A stretch of 33,944 nt of DNA from Bradyrhizobium sp. (GTDB lineage: Bacteria; Pseudomonadota; Alphaproteobacteria; Rhizobiales; Xanthobacteraceae). Made by a program: the position numbers and the translations under genes. The DNA is taken from positions 1-33,944 of the forward strand of contig NZ_JADGRI010000012.1 in assembly GCF_017881085.1 (NCBI RefSeq), in the 5' to 3' direction. The notes beneath the pieces were generated by a model. It did no database searches, had not been told where the DNA came from, and worked only from the letters and a program-made list of their open reading frames with translations. Shown piece by piece: positions 1 through 7,461 of the stretch (positions are counted from its first letter, which is position 1; each line of letters opens with the position of its first letter).

Positions 1-82
1 ACGGGTCCAGCTCTTCCAGGATGATTTCGGGTGGCTTGCGCTTGGGAGCCTTACGTTTTGGTGGTGTCTTGGGCTTCGCCAT
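1..82 (-). CDS. Truncated small basic ORF coupled to the integrase gene
   Basis: The 5' end of a gene that runs off the left edge of the window; 27 codons are visible. The N-terminus is rich in Lys, Arg and Pro (begins MAKPKTPPKRKAPKRKPP) and then turns acidic (EIILEELDP). Its ATG overlaps the integrase stop codon by one base (TAATG), and an AAGGA sequence lies about 9 bases upstream inside the integrase gene, so translational coupling is likely. I do not recognise the protein. A basic tail next to an integrase could belong to an accessory factor or to cargo of the element, but that is a guess. Confidence is limited by truncation. Confidence 0.55.
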   Translation of the reverse strand, partial: MAKPKTPPKRKAPKRKPPEIILEELDP

Positions 83-1308
83 TACAAACCATCCTTTTGG
101 GCAGTCTTCTTGTTGGGTAGTTCGACAACCTTGCCGCGCTCACGCAATCCATCGAGATGACCGGCGTACCATTGCATCAGGGCAACGCGCTCAGGCCAGC
201 GCTCGGCTCTGTTGTAGGCGCGGCGCACCTTGTTGCGTTCGCGATGCGCCAAGCACAGCTCGATCACGTCGCTCGATTGTCCGCTTTCGTTGGCGAGCGT
301 CGAGAACATCGCTCTAAACCCGTGCGCGACCATCTCGTTTTGACCGAAGCCCATTTCGCGCAGCGCATAATTGAACTGGTTCGGTGCGATTGACTGGCCG
401 CGCTTTCGCGGCGACGCGAGCAGATGTTTTTTGCTGCCTGTGATCACTCGAAGCTCGTCCAGCACGGCGAGTGCCTGCCGTGACAACGGAACGCGATGCG
501 CCGTCCGCATTTTTGTCTTGTCGGCGGGGATCGACCAGACGCCGTTTTCGATCTCCGACCATTCAGCCGACAATAATTCTCCGGGACGGACGGCGGTCAG
601 GCTGAGGAGCTTCAGCGCCAGCCGCATCAGCGGTCGGGGAAATTCATCGATCGCCCGCATCAGTTGGCCGATCTCGGTGGGCTCGACGATAGCGGGTCGA
701 GGCTCGCTGCCGGCGCTGGTCAGCGCGCCGCGCAAATCTGCCGCAGGATCGCGCTTGCATGCGCCGGTCGCAATGCCGAATCTGAAGACGCTTGATGCAA
801 CCGCTCGCATCCGAACGGCAGCTTCATGGTTGCCTTGCGCTTCTATCCGGCGCAGCACGTCGAGTATTTCTGGAGGCTCGATTTCCGTCAGCTGCTTGTC
901 GCCGATGGCTGCGTTGAGAATGCCCAACAACCATCGTGCGCGCTTGATGGTGCTGTTTGATCGCCCCTGTTTGACTAGCTTGCGCTCGACCCATTCGGTA
1001 CCAGCGGCGTCGAAAGTGTTCGCCAGAGCCGCGACAGCAGCTTGTTTCTCGGCCTTGACGACCTTGCCGGGGTCGATGCCCTGCCGGAGCTGGGCCTTGG
1101 CGGCTTCACGGCGGGCGCGGGCGTCGGCCAGGCTGACTTCGGGGTAAGCTCCGAAGCTTAATGTCTTTTGCTTCCCCGCGAACCGGTAGGCGAGTTTCCA
1201 GAGCCTGCTGCCGGTCGGGGCGACCAGCAGATGCAGGCCGCCGCTGTCGGACACCTTGATGGGGGAGGGGCTCGGTTTGATGCGCTTGATGGCCAGGTCG
1301 GTGAGCAC
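82..1308 (-). CDS. P4-type tyrosine recombinase / integrase
   Basis: Site-specific recombinase that would integrate and excise a genomic island or prophage-like element. The start is taken as GTG at 1308 (VLTDLAIKRIKPS), preceded by AAGGGG at good spacing, giving 408 aa. Longer in-frame starts exist but lack the typical N-terminus. Residues about 1-95 form the arm-binding domain of P4-type integrases (conserved block SDSGGLHLLV, then LSFGAYPEVSLADARARR). The central domain covers about 95-200 and the catalytic domain about 205-395. The catalytic set is visible: Arg241 in TAVRPGEL, His329 and Arg332 in HGFRAMFSTLANE, His355 in LAHRE, and the nucleophile Tyr365 in RRAYNRA. It appears intact. 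No tRNA gene was recognised next to it. Confidence 0.93.
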   Translation of the reverse strand: MLTDLAIKRIKPSPSPIKVSDSGGLHLLVAPTGSRLWKLAYRFAGKQKTLSFGAYPEVSLADARARREAAKAQLRQGIDPGKVVKAEKQAAVAALANTFDAAGTEWVERKLVKQGRSNSTIKRARWLLGILNAAIGDKQLTEIEPPEILDVLRRIEAQGNHEAAVRMRAVASSVFRFGIATGACKRDPAADLRGALTSAGSEPRPAIVEPTEIGQLMRAIDEFPRPLMRLALKLLSLTAVRPGELLSAEWSEIENGVWSIPADKTKMRTAHRVPLSRQALAVLDELRVITGSKKHLLASPRKRGQSIAPNQFNYALREMGFGQNEMVAHGFRAMFSTLANESGQSSDVIELCLAHRERNKVRRAYNRAERWPERVALMQWYAGHLDGLRERGKVVELPNKKTAQKDGL

Positions 1309-1349
1309 GGCGATCCCCTTTGGAATGGTCCGACGTCTCGATCCCAAAA

Positions 1350-1376
1350 GACCAACAATCGACCAACAAATTGGTC
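1350..1376. promoter_or_regulatory. Repeated GACCAACA sites upstream of the integrase
   Basis: Two direct copies of GACCAACA (1350-1357 and 1361-1368) are spaced 11 bases apart, about one helical turn. The second is followed by its partial inverse TTGGTC (1371-1376), so GACCAA-caaa-TTGGTC forms a small dyad. The cluster lies 42-68 bases upstream of the integrase start. Such repeats are expected of integrase arm-type sites or an autoregulatory operator; which of the two is not known. Confidence 0.4.
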
Positions 1377-1398
1377 CGGCTTGGGACGAAACACGGCG

Positions 1399-1421
1399 AA
1401 ACGTGGCACAACACCACGTTT
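1399..1421. promoter_or_regulatory. Perfect 8-bp inverted repeat upstream of the integrase
   Basis: AAACGTGG and CCACGTTT flank a 7-base spacer. The dyad lies about 90 bases upstream of the integrase start, in the gap between the element and the BA14K gene. It could be an operator, part of the attachment region or a small hairpin. No T-run follows, so it is not an obvious terminator. Confidence 0.3.
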
Positions 1422-1511
1422 ACCGAGTTCCGTCACCAGTGCAAGGTGTAGTTCAATTATTTCAGTAGTTTACTTGCTGTCCGACCCCTAGTTAAGCCTG
1501 CAAACCGGGGG

Positions 1512-1979
1512 TTACGGGCAGGGGTGCCGGTAGCCGTCGTAACCCAGATAGGTGCCCGACCTCGGATCGTAGGAACGATAGGTCTGCATGCAGTAGCCCA
1601 CCGCATCGTCGCCGCCGGGCGCGACCACGACGGGGGCGTCGTAGTACTGATCGTCGTAATATCCCGGCGCATAATAGCCCGGCCCGCCATAATAGCCGTA
1701 AGGCCCCGACGCGATGGCGCCGCCGATGATCGCCCCGGCCACCGCGCCGGGGAAGAAGCCGCCGCCGCCGCCGTGACGAAAGCCGCCGCCGCCATGCCAT
1801 CCGCCGCCACCGCCGCCGCTGAAACGCGGGCCGCCGCCCACGTGGCCGCCGCCACCTCCGATGCGAACACCGCCGCCGCCGGCGATCGGGTGACTTTGCG
1901 CAAAACTCGCGGTCGGCGCGGTCATCGCCAAAACCAGGGCCATTGCGGCCGTGGTACTCAAAACCTTCATACTAATCAT
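1512..1979 (-). CDS. BA14K-family-like secreted glycine-rich protein
   Basis: A 155-aa exported protein. The ATG at 1979 is chosen because GGAG sits 6 bases upstream; an ATG at 1970 is also in frame but too far from that site. A signal peptide is clear (MISMKVLSTTAAMALVLAMT, then APTASFA, cleavage before QS). The mature part has a long Gly/His-rich low-complexity stretch (residues about 35-75), a short hydrophobic Gly/Ala segment (FFPGAVAGAIIGGAIA), a Tyr/Gly-rich stretch, and a C-terminal block CMQTYRSYDPRSGTYLGYDG. That end block is the signature of the BA14K family, first described from Brucella as an immunoreactive lectin-like protein. The native role in soil rhizobia is unknown. Confidence 0.85.
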   Translation of the reverse strand: MISMKVLSTTAAMALVLAMTAPTASFAQSHPIAGGGGVRIGGGGGHVGGGPRFSGGGGGGWHGGGGFRHGGGGGFFPGAVAGAIIGGAIASGPYGYYGGPGYYAPGYYDDQYYDAPVVVAPGGDDAVGYCMQTYRSYDPRSGTYLGYDGYRHPCP

Positions 1980-2261
1980 TGTCGGCTCCATCTGCGGGAC
2001 ACGGCTCAACCACTTCACGGGCCGGCTGTTCCCGAGCCTCGCACCCATTCGTGCGCTGGCCTGCGAACCTGTCAGTCCGCAACTGTACGCGGAATGAACG
2101 GATTGCGCCGATTCCGCGACGGCCACGCCAAAAGCCCAGGGCTTGCATCTCCGATGGGCTCCCATCCCCCGATCGATGGGCTGAAAGCGGCGACTTTGCT
2201 GGACAATTCGGCCTGCCGGTGGCATCAGACGGCTCAGCTGTCCTCGAACCGGCCAGGCCTC

Positions 2262-2672
2262 ATGAAACAGTTTTTTCTCAAGCTATTCACCTGGTGGAAC
2301 AGCGAGACCTTCGGCACCCAATTGTGGACCTGGCGGTTCGGTGAACTGGTCGGCACCGACGAGCAGGGCAACCGCTATTACCGCACCGCGGGGCGCAAGA
2401 TCGATCCGACGCTCGGCTTCGAGCGGCGCTGGGTGATCTACAACGGCGTGGCCGAGGCCTCGCGCATCCCGCCGGACTGGCATGGCTGGATGCACCACAC
2501 CGTCGACGTCGCGCCGACCGAAGAGAGCTACACCCCGCGCGAATGGCAAAAGCCGCATGTCCCCAATATGACCGGGACAGCCCAGGCCTACCGTCCGTCC
2601 GGCTCGACGCTGGCGAGCGGCCGCCGTCCGAAGGCGACCGGCGACTACCAGCCCTGGACGCCGGGAAGCTGA
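2262..2672 (+). CDS. NADH:ubiquinone oxidoreductase NDUFA12-family subunit
   Basis: A 136-aa homologue of the accessory complex I subunit NDUFA12 (B17.2 in mitochondria), present in alphaproteobacteria as a supernumerary subunit of the cytoplasmic arm. The ATG at 2262 gives the expected N-terminus (MKQFFLKLFTWWNSETFGTQ). Family hallmarks are LVGTDEQGNRYYR, FERRWVIYNG, the segment ending DWHGWMHHT, and Pro-rich C-terminal PHVPNMTGT. Length matches bacterial members. It is encoded away from any nuo operon, as is usual for this subunit. In related genomes it often lies close to a DUF2155 gene; here the two are about 23 kb apart with accessory genes between. Confidence 0.93.
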   Translation: MKQFFLKLFTWWNSETFGTQLWTWRFGELVGTDEQGNRYYRTAGRKIDPTLGFERRWVIYNGVAEASRIPPDWHGWMHHTVDVAPTEESYTPREWQKPHVPNMTGTAQAYRPSGSTLASGRRPKATGDYQPWTPGS

Positions 2673-2689
2673 ACTAAATCCCAACCACC

Positions 2690-2801
2690 GTCATTCCGGG
2701 GCGCGCGTCAGCGCGAACCTCAGATGTGCAATTGCACATCGGGGAATCTCGCGAGATAATTTCTGGATTCGAGGTTCGCACTTCGTGCGCCCCGGAATGA
2801 C
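2690..2801. repeat. Palindromic intergenic repeat element, family A, complete copy
   Basis: The ends are perfect 15-bp inverted copies: GTCATTCCGGGGCGC at 2690-2704 and GCGCCCCGGAATGAC at 2787-2801. Inside, GAACCTC (2715-2721) faces GAGGTTC (2771-2777), and a perfect 18-bp palindrome sits at 2723-2740 (GATGTGCA/ATTGCACATC). The whole would fold into a long cruciform or RNA hairpin. This looks like the short palindromic repeats scattered through Bradyrhizobium-type genomes. A second, incomplete relative is at 25785-25851. Confidence 0.8.
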
Positions 2802-3046
2802 GAATTGGACGCCTGTGAATAACGGGATCAGCGGGGACATCTGTCGCCGCGTCCTTGAGGTTCGGACGCGGCCGTGGCTCAATCAATCATCTTACGGAGA
2901 TGGGAGACCATCGCGTCGGTTCGGGCAACAGATCGCGACTGCCCCGATATGCAGCGGCTACCGATCAGGATGTGGCTGGGAGATAGGCCCCCGGCGTTGA
3001 AATCCTGAGATCGCCCGTCAATGTGGAGCTGCCGTAAGACAGGAAA
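2802..3046. other. Gene-free stretch, possible untranslated RNA upstream of a terminator
   Basis: No convincing coding sequence lies between the family A repeat and the terminator at 3047. There is a perfect 8-bp hairpin (CCGCGTCC at 2847-2854 with GGACGCGG at 2864-2871). Since the following terminator points right and has no gene before it other than NDUFA12, this stretch is either the 3' UTR of NDUFA12 or a small RNA. I do not recognise a known RNA family and see no clear promoter. Confidence 0.25.
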
Positions 3047-3075
3047 GGCCGTCTGGGAAACCAGGCGGCCTTTTT
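3047..3075 (+). terminator. Rho-independent terminator
   Basis: A 10-bp stem with one G-U pair, GGCCGTCTGG (3047-3056) and CCAGGCGGCC (3061-3070), a GAAA tetraloop and a TTTTT run (3071-3075). Orientation is rightward. The left flank is weakly A-rich, so it may also slow transcription leaving the leftward gene that stops at 3103. Confidence 0.8.
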
Positions 3076-3102
3076 CTGTCGAAAGCATTCTATCGAACGC
3101 GG

Positions 3103-3807
3103 TCATCCGGCTGGAACGCCGCTCCCCAACCGCGCGGCGGCGCGATGGATTGCCTCGGCGCGGCGCGCCTGCGCGGGCGCGATCTTCTCTTGCATCAGCG
3201 CGAGGATTTCCGGCGGCGCGGTGTCCGGCGAACCCGAATTGAACGGCGGCGCCGGATCATATTCGAGCCTGAGCTGGATCGCCTCCGCGGTCTTGCGGTC
3301 CACCATGATCGACACCAGGGTCAGCGCGAAATCGATGCCCGCGGTGACGCCGCCGCCGGTGACGCGGTTACGGTCGATACAGACGCGGGTCCTGGTCGGC
3401 GTCGCGCCGAAGGCTTGCAGAAAATCCATCGCCGTCCAGTGCGTCGCCGCGCGGTAACCCCTGAGCAGGCCGGCCGCGCCCAGCACCAGCGATCCCGTGC
3501 AGACCGAGGTGATATATTTCGCGCCCGCGGCCTGCCGGCGCAGGAAGTCCAGCATGTCGGCGTCATTGATCATGTCGTCGGTGCCGACGCCGCCGGGCAC
3601 GCAGATCACGTCCAGCTGCGGGCAATCCGCGAACGTCGTGGTGGGCGTCAGCGTCAGCACGGAGTCGCTGGCGACCGGCTCGATGCACTTCCAGATCAGA
3701 TGCAGCTTCGCACCGGGCACGCTGGAAAACACCTGCACCGGCCCCGTGAGGTCGAGCTGGGTAACCCTCGGAAATATCACAAGACCGATCTGAAGCGGCA
3801 CGGACAT
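3103..3807 (-). CDS. DJ-1/PfpI family protein, isonitrile-hydratase-like
   Basis: A 234-aa cytoplasmic protein that fits isonitrile hydratase, the enzyme that hydrates isonitriles (R-NC) to N-substituted formamides. The ATG at 3807 has AAAGG about 8 bases upstream. The DJ-1/PfpI fold is shown by IGLVIFPRVTQLDLTGP, the block DVICVPGG and the nucleophile elbow TSVCTGSLVLGAAGLL, followed by YRAATHW. Cys103 is the predicted nucleophile, with Thr104 next to it and Asp19 in QLDLTGP; these match the Cys, Thr and Asp residues known to matter in the Pseudomonas enzyme. It is divergent from a GlxA-type regulator, which suggests substrate-dependent control. Other members of this superfamily have different or unknown activities, so the substrate is unproven. 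Confidence 0.85.
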   Translation of the reverse strand: MSVPLQIGLVIFPRVTQLDLTGPVQVFSSVPGAKLHLIWKCIEPVASDSVLTLTPTTTFADCPQLDVICVPGGVGTDDMINDADMLDFLRRQAAGAKYITSVCTGSLVLGAAGLLRGYRAATHWTAMDFLQAFGATPTRTRVCIDRNRVTGGGVTAGIDFALTLVSIMVDRKTAEAIQLRLEYDPAPPFNSGSPDTAPPEILALMQEKIAPAQARRAEAIHRAAARLGSGVPAG

Positions 3808-3844
3808 GACTAGGCCTTTCGAAGTTGTTCGAGATGCGGGGCAC

Positions 3845-3937
3845 TCGTCATTGCCGGGCTTGACCCGGCAATCGCTCTCCTTCGCGAGACCTCTTTCGAA
3901 GAGCGATGGGTGCCCGGATCAAGTCCGGGCATGACGA
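3845..3937. repeat. Imperfect long inverted repeat, family B
   Basis: About 35-base arms: the left begins TCGTCATTGCCGGGCTTGAC and ends ATCGCTCT; the right begins AGAGCGATGGGTGCCCGGAT and ends GCATGACGA. The arms pair with a few one- to three-base gaps around a loop of about 20 bases. Its sequence differs from the family A elements. It sits in the promoter region between the two divergent DJ-1-type genes, just upstream of the leftward gene, and could affect that gene's leader. Confidence 0.65.
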
Positions 3938-3995
3938 CCGGATGGGTGGACGTCGATCCTGCACTTGACACTGATATCCTGCCATGATCGGCTCC

Positions 3996-4030
3996 TGTCC
4001 TAAATGCCATTTTTCCCTCATTTCAGGACA
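3996..4030. promoter_or_regulatory. Inverted repeat overlapping the ribosome binding site of the GlxA-type gene
   Basis: TGTCCT-AAATG (3996-4006) pairs with CATTT-c-AGGACA (4019-4030); the only flaw is one bulged C. The right arm contains AGGA, the likely ribosome binding site for the ATG at 4040. The repeat could be an operator for the regulator itself or an RNA hairpin that hides its ribosome binding site. A TTGACA hexamer at 3965-3970 is a possible -35 box, but no good -10 was found. Confidence 0.4.
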
Positions 4031-4039
4031 TAGCCAACA

Positions 4040-4978
4040 ATGATCGGCGTGCTGGTGTTTCCCGATTTCCAGTTGCTGGATGCCGCCGGCCCGATTTCGG
4101 TGTTCGAGATCGCCGCGCGCTGTGCAGGTCTGCCGCCATCGATCAAGGTTTTGGCCGAGACCCCGGGTCCGGTGCGCAGCTCCTCCGGCGTGGAAATATC
4201 AGCGCGAGGGCTCAAGTCCGCAGGCTCCATCACGACGCTGATCGTCGCGGGCGGCGAGGGCGTTGACGCGGCGGCGAAATCCAGGAAAACGCTGGCGTTC
4301 GTGCGGGCGATGCCAGGACGTGGCGTGCGCGTCGCCAGCGTCTGCTCCGGCGCCTGCATGCTCGCCGAAGCCGGCCTGCTCGATGGCCGCCGCGCCACTA
4401 CCCATTGGCGGCGCACCCGGCAATTTCTTTCCGCCTATCCCAGGGTGAAGTGGGAGCCCGACCGGATTTTTGTTCGCGACGGCGATATCTGGAGTTCGGC
4501 CGGGATCACCGCCGGCATCGATCTTTCGCTTGCCATGGTGACGGAGGATTTCGGCGAGCAGATCGCGCGCGAGACCGCGCGCCAGCTCGTGCTCTATCAC
4601 CACCGCAGCGGCGGGCAGTCGCAATTCTCGTCGCTTCTGGAATTGAAGGCCCCCTCTGGACGTTTCGGCACGCTCCTGACCTGGGCGCGCGAACATCTCG
4701 ATGCGCCGCTGACGGTGGAGGATCTCGCCGAGCGGGCCGGCATGAGTTCGCGGCATTTTACCCGCGCGTTCATTGCCGAGACCGGCACCACGCCGTCGAA
4801 GGCGGTGGAGCGGCTGCGGATCGAGGTGGCGCGGCAGCGGGTGCAATCCTCCAGCGAGGCGATCGAGCGCGTCGCGCAACAAACCGGCTTCCGCGATCCG
4901 GAACGGATGCGCCGCGCCTTCATCCGCGCCTTCGGCCAGCCGCCGCAATCGCTGCGCCGCGCGGCGCGGGCGAGTTGA
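4040..4978 (+). CDS. GlxA-family transcriptional regulator (DJ-1/PfpI-like plus AraC HTH)
   Basis: A 312-aa regulator. Residues about 1-180 form a DJ-1/PfpI-like sensor domain (IGVLVFPDFQLLDAAGP, then VASVCSGACMLAEAGLLDG with Cys102, then TTHW). Residues about 205-308 form an AraC/XylS DNA-binding domain with two helix-turn-helix units (LTVEDLAERAGMSSRHFTRA and IERVAQQTGFRDPERMRRAF). GlxA-type regulators usually sense nitrogen-containing small molecules such as amino acids, betaine or carnitine. It is divergent from the isonitrile-hydratase-like gene, which it probably controls. The sensor domain keeps the elbow cysteine, which is often lost in regulators, so covalent or redox sensing is conceivable but unproven. 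It ends 30 bases from the convergent TonB receptor gene. Confidence 0.93.
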   Translation: MIGVLVFPDFQLLDAAGPISVFEIAARCAGLPPSIKVLAETPGPVRSSSGVEISARGLKSAGSITTLIVAGGEGVDAAAKSRKTLAFVRAMPGRGVRVASVCSGACMLAEAGLLDGRRATTHWRRTRQFLSAYPRVKWEPDRIFVRDGDIWSSAGITAGIDLSLAMVTEDFGEQIARETARQLVLYHHRSGGQSQFSSLLELKAPSGRFGTLLTWAREHLDAPLTVEDLAERAGMSSRHFTRAFIAETGTTPSKAVERLRIEVARQRVQSSSEAIERVAQQTGFRDPERMRRAFIRAFGQPPQSLRRAARAS

Positions 4979-5008
4979 GGATCGTTCAAGGTTCGGCGAA
5001 CGACCTGA

Positions 5009-7408
5009 CTAGAAGGTTCCGGCGACCGTGACTCTGACCGCAAGCGGTTCGGCCGGATGCACGACGTAATCCATGACGCCGTTCCGACATACCGCGGCCG
5101 GCGCGGTCTGCGCCGGGTAGCAGAGGCTGTACAGGCTGTCGGTCTTGATCAGCGAACCGTAGGCGTAGGAAATCTGATTGGTCCTGGTGTTGAGCAGATT
5201 GAGCACGTCGAGCTGAATCCGCCAGCCATTGTCGGTGCGATAGCCCACACGCCCATTGACGAGGCTGACGGGCTGCGAGCGGAATGCATTGTCTTCGGTC
5301 AGTGGGCTCGACGCCAGATAACGCCAGCGCAGCGCGCCGAACCAGCCGGTCTTTTCGCCGAGCGTGATGCCTGCCGACGCAACCATCGGCGGCGCATTGG
5401 GAATGTAGTTGCCCGGCGCGTTGCCGATTTGTGCCAGCGGATATCCCGCCAGCGATGCGTAGAGCGCGGCCTGATCGCCGTCGTCTCCGACGAAGCGGGC
5501 GTGCGTGAGCGCCAGATCCGCGTCGAGTTCAAGCCACGGCGTCGGGCGATAGGCGTTGGTCCATTCCACCCCGTAGCGTCGGCTCGCTCTGCTCGCCGAG
5601 GTGTCGCCGGCATCGCCGCTGAAGACGATCTCGGACGCCTGGTCAAGGATGAACAGGCTCACCGAGGAGTCGAGGCCGGGGACCAGTTTACTGCGGACGC
5701 CCACCTCGGCTCCCTTTGTCCGCACCAGCAACGGCGAGGCGGCCAGTTTCGTGGCCGGATCGGTGGGCGACTCGGTGATCGCAGTGCCGCGCGCGTCATT
5801 GCTGTGCATGCCCATGCCCGCGCCGAGGAAGAATTCCGTCTTGTAGAACGGACCGATGACCATAGTGAATTTCGGGCTGCCGATCGCCGCGCTGGATTTT
5901 CCGGAGTTGTTGGCGTCGAAGAACGAGATGACGCTGGCGTCATAATAATCGCCGCGCCAGCCCAGGCTGGTCCTCAGCCAGTCGGTCCAATGCAGCGTGC
6001 TCTGGGCGTAGACGCCGATGCTGGCCTCTCCCACCTTGTCGCTGCGCACGTTGGACAGGAAGCTTCGCTGATAGGTATCGGTGAGCCCCAGATTGATGGC
6101 GTCGTAGCGGGTCTGAATACCAAAGGTGGTTTCCATCGGCCGGCCGGCCAAAGATCCATTGAGGGTTCGCGATGCATTGGCGCCGGCCATGATGCGGTCG
6201 TCACGCTGGTGAAACTGGTCGCCGAGAACGGGATCGGCGAGAAAGTAGGTAAAGTTGTTGAACAGATCGAGCGTGCTCTTGACCGCAAACGCATTGGCTT
6301 TCCAGGATCCGGCATCATCGGTACCCGCGACCCGCGCCGACAGCGCGAAGCGATCGGTGTTGCCGCCATCGGTCGGGTCTTCCGCGCCGTAAAGCCCGAG
6401 CTGACCCGACGAGATCGCGCGCAGCGGGATCTGATCGGTCGAATTCCACCTATTGGAATAGGCCATGCCGGTGATGGAAAAGCCGTCCAGCGCCGTTCCC
6501 TGCGTGTAGCGCACCAGACTGTTCAGCTTGCGCGTGTCGTCGGGGTTGTCCCACGGTCCATTATAGGTCCCGGCCTCGCCGGCAACCAGCAGCGTTCCGT
6601 CGCCGACCTTGCTCGAGCCCATGCCGAAGAGACGCTTGTAGCCGAAGCTGCCGGCGGTGGCTTGGGCAATGCTCTTGTCGGTGCGGTCGATCAGCCCGAT
6701 GTGAAGATTGCCCGCTGAGCTGAAGTCTCCCTCATCTGCGAAATAGGGTCCCTTTCGCACATCCAGCGTATTGATCGTTTCCGGCATCAGCCAGTTCAGA
6801 TCCGCATAGCCCTGGCCGTGCGCATGGGTGCGCATGTTGACCGGCACGTCGTCGACCCAGATCGCCATGTCGGTGCCGTGATCGAGATTATAGCCGCGGA
6901 GAAAATACTGGTTGGCTTTGCCTTCGCCGCTGTGCTGCGTCACGATCAGGCCGGGCACGGCCTCGAGAATTTCACCGGGGCGCGCAACCGGCCGCGCGTT
7001 GAGCGCTTCGCCGGTAATTGCGATCTGGCTGGCCATGTTTGGTTGGCCGACCGGTCCTGACCCGACATTGGGGACGCCGGACACAGTCTCAACCGGCCTG
7101 GTCGCAGGATTGGACTCCGGCCGCTGTCGAGCCGCGCGCACGGCGCTCCGTACATTGCGCTTGGTCAGCTGACGCTTCGGCGATTGCCGAGGTTGCTCGA
7201 CGGTGATGGCTGGCAGTGTTGACGAAGCAAGTTCGGCCGGCTCCGCCATGGATGGGGTTTGGGCCGCCAGTGTCTGTGTCAGTGCGGGCATCAGCCCCAA
7301 TCCGACGACCAATCTCAGTAAACCACGCGACACGCCGCTGCACCGATAAGAGTAGACCGCAACATTGACTGCCACAGGGACGCTGTCGCGTGAAGTTGAT
7401 ATATCCAT
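5009..7408 (-). CDS. TonB-dependent outer-membrane receptor
   Basis: A 799-aa receptor for energised uptake of a substrate across the outer membrane. There is a hydrophobic export segment at about residues 28-50 (LLRLVVGLGLMPALTQTLAA). A GTG within the long N-terminus (at VSRGLLR) would give a more standard signal peptide than the ATG at 7408, for which I see no ribosome binding site. A TonB-box-like LPAITVEQP lies at 65-73, followed by a basic, disordered extension. The plug domain spans about 125-245 (GEILEAVPGLIVTQHSGEG, FLRGYNLDHGTDMAIWVDDVP). The barrel follows and ends in an aromatic residue (VRVTVAGTF), as expected for outer-membrane insertion. A His-containing plug segment (MRTHAHGQGYAD) may matter for binding. 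The ligand cannot be named; the neighbours suggest a metal chelate. Confidence 0.93.
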   Translation of the reverse strand: MDISTSRDSVPVAVNVAVYSYRCSGVSRGLLRLVVGLGLMPALTQTLAAQTPSMAEPAELASSTLPAITVEQPRQSPKRQLTKRNVRSAVRAARQRPESNPATRPVETVSGVPNVGSGPVGQPNMASQIAITGEALNARPVARPGEILEAVPGLIVTQHSGEGKANQYFLRGYNLDHGTDMAIWVDDVPVNMRTHAHGQGYADLNWLMPETINTLDVRKGPYFADEGDFSSAGNLHIGLIDRTDKSIAQATAGSFGYKRLFGMGSSKVGDGTLLVAGEAGTYNGPWDNPDDTRKLNSLVRYTQGTALDGFSITGMAYSNRWNSTDQIPLRAISSGQLGLYGAEDPTDGGNTDRFALSARVAGTDDAGSWKANAFAVKSTLDLFNNFTYFLADPVLGDQFHQRDDRIMAGANASRTLNGSLAGRPMETTFGIQTRYDAINLGLTDTYQRSFLSNVRSDKVGEASIGVYAQSTLHWTDWLRTSLGWRGDYYDASVISFFDANNSGKSSAAIGSPKFTMVIGPFYKTEFFLGAGMGMHSNDARGTAITESPTDPATKLAASPLLVRTKGAEVGVRSKLVPGLDSSVSLFILDQASEIVFSGDAGDTSASRASRRYGVEWTNAYRPTPWLELDADLALTHARFVGDDGDQAALYASLAGYPLAQIGNAPGNYIPNAPPMVASAGITLGEKTGWFGALRWRYLASSPLTEDNAFRSQPVSLVNGRVGYRTDNGWRIQLDVLNLLNTRTNQISYAYGSLIKTDSLYSLCYPAQTAPAAVCRNGVMDYVVHPAEPLAVRVTVAGTF

Positions 7409-7445
7409 CTAGACCAATAGCGTCGTCGATTTGTGACTTCGATCT

Positions 7446-7461
7446 TGAATGCAGCCATTCA
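7446..7461. promoter_or_regulatory. Inverted repeat upstream of the TonB receptor gene
   Basis: TGAATG and CATTCA flank a 4-base spacer; with one mismatch the dyad extends to 8 bp per arm (CTTGAATG/CATTCAGG). It lies about 40 bases upstream of the receptor ATG in the 234-base gap shared with the divergent fusion gene, a sensible place for an operator. The regulator is unknown. Confidence 0.3.

Noticed and set aside
1422..1511. Possible tRNA 3' end next to the integrase
   Set aside because: A GTTCAATT string resembles a T-loop, but no cloverleaf could be built around it.
4982..5003. TCGTTC/GAACGA hairpin between the convergent GlxA-type and TonB receptor genes
   Set aside because: Only 6 bp and no T-run on either side, so not called a terminator.
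5057..6718. A 553-codon rightward ORF opposite the TonB receptor
   Set aside because: It is an antisense shadow of a clear TonB receptor gene in GC-rich DNA; its translation shows no domain.
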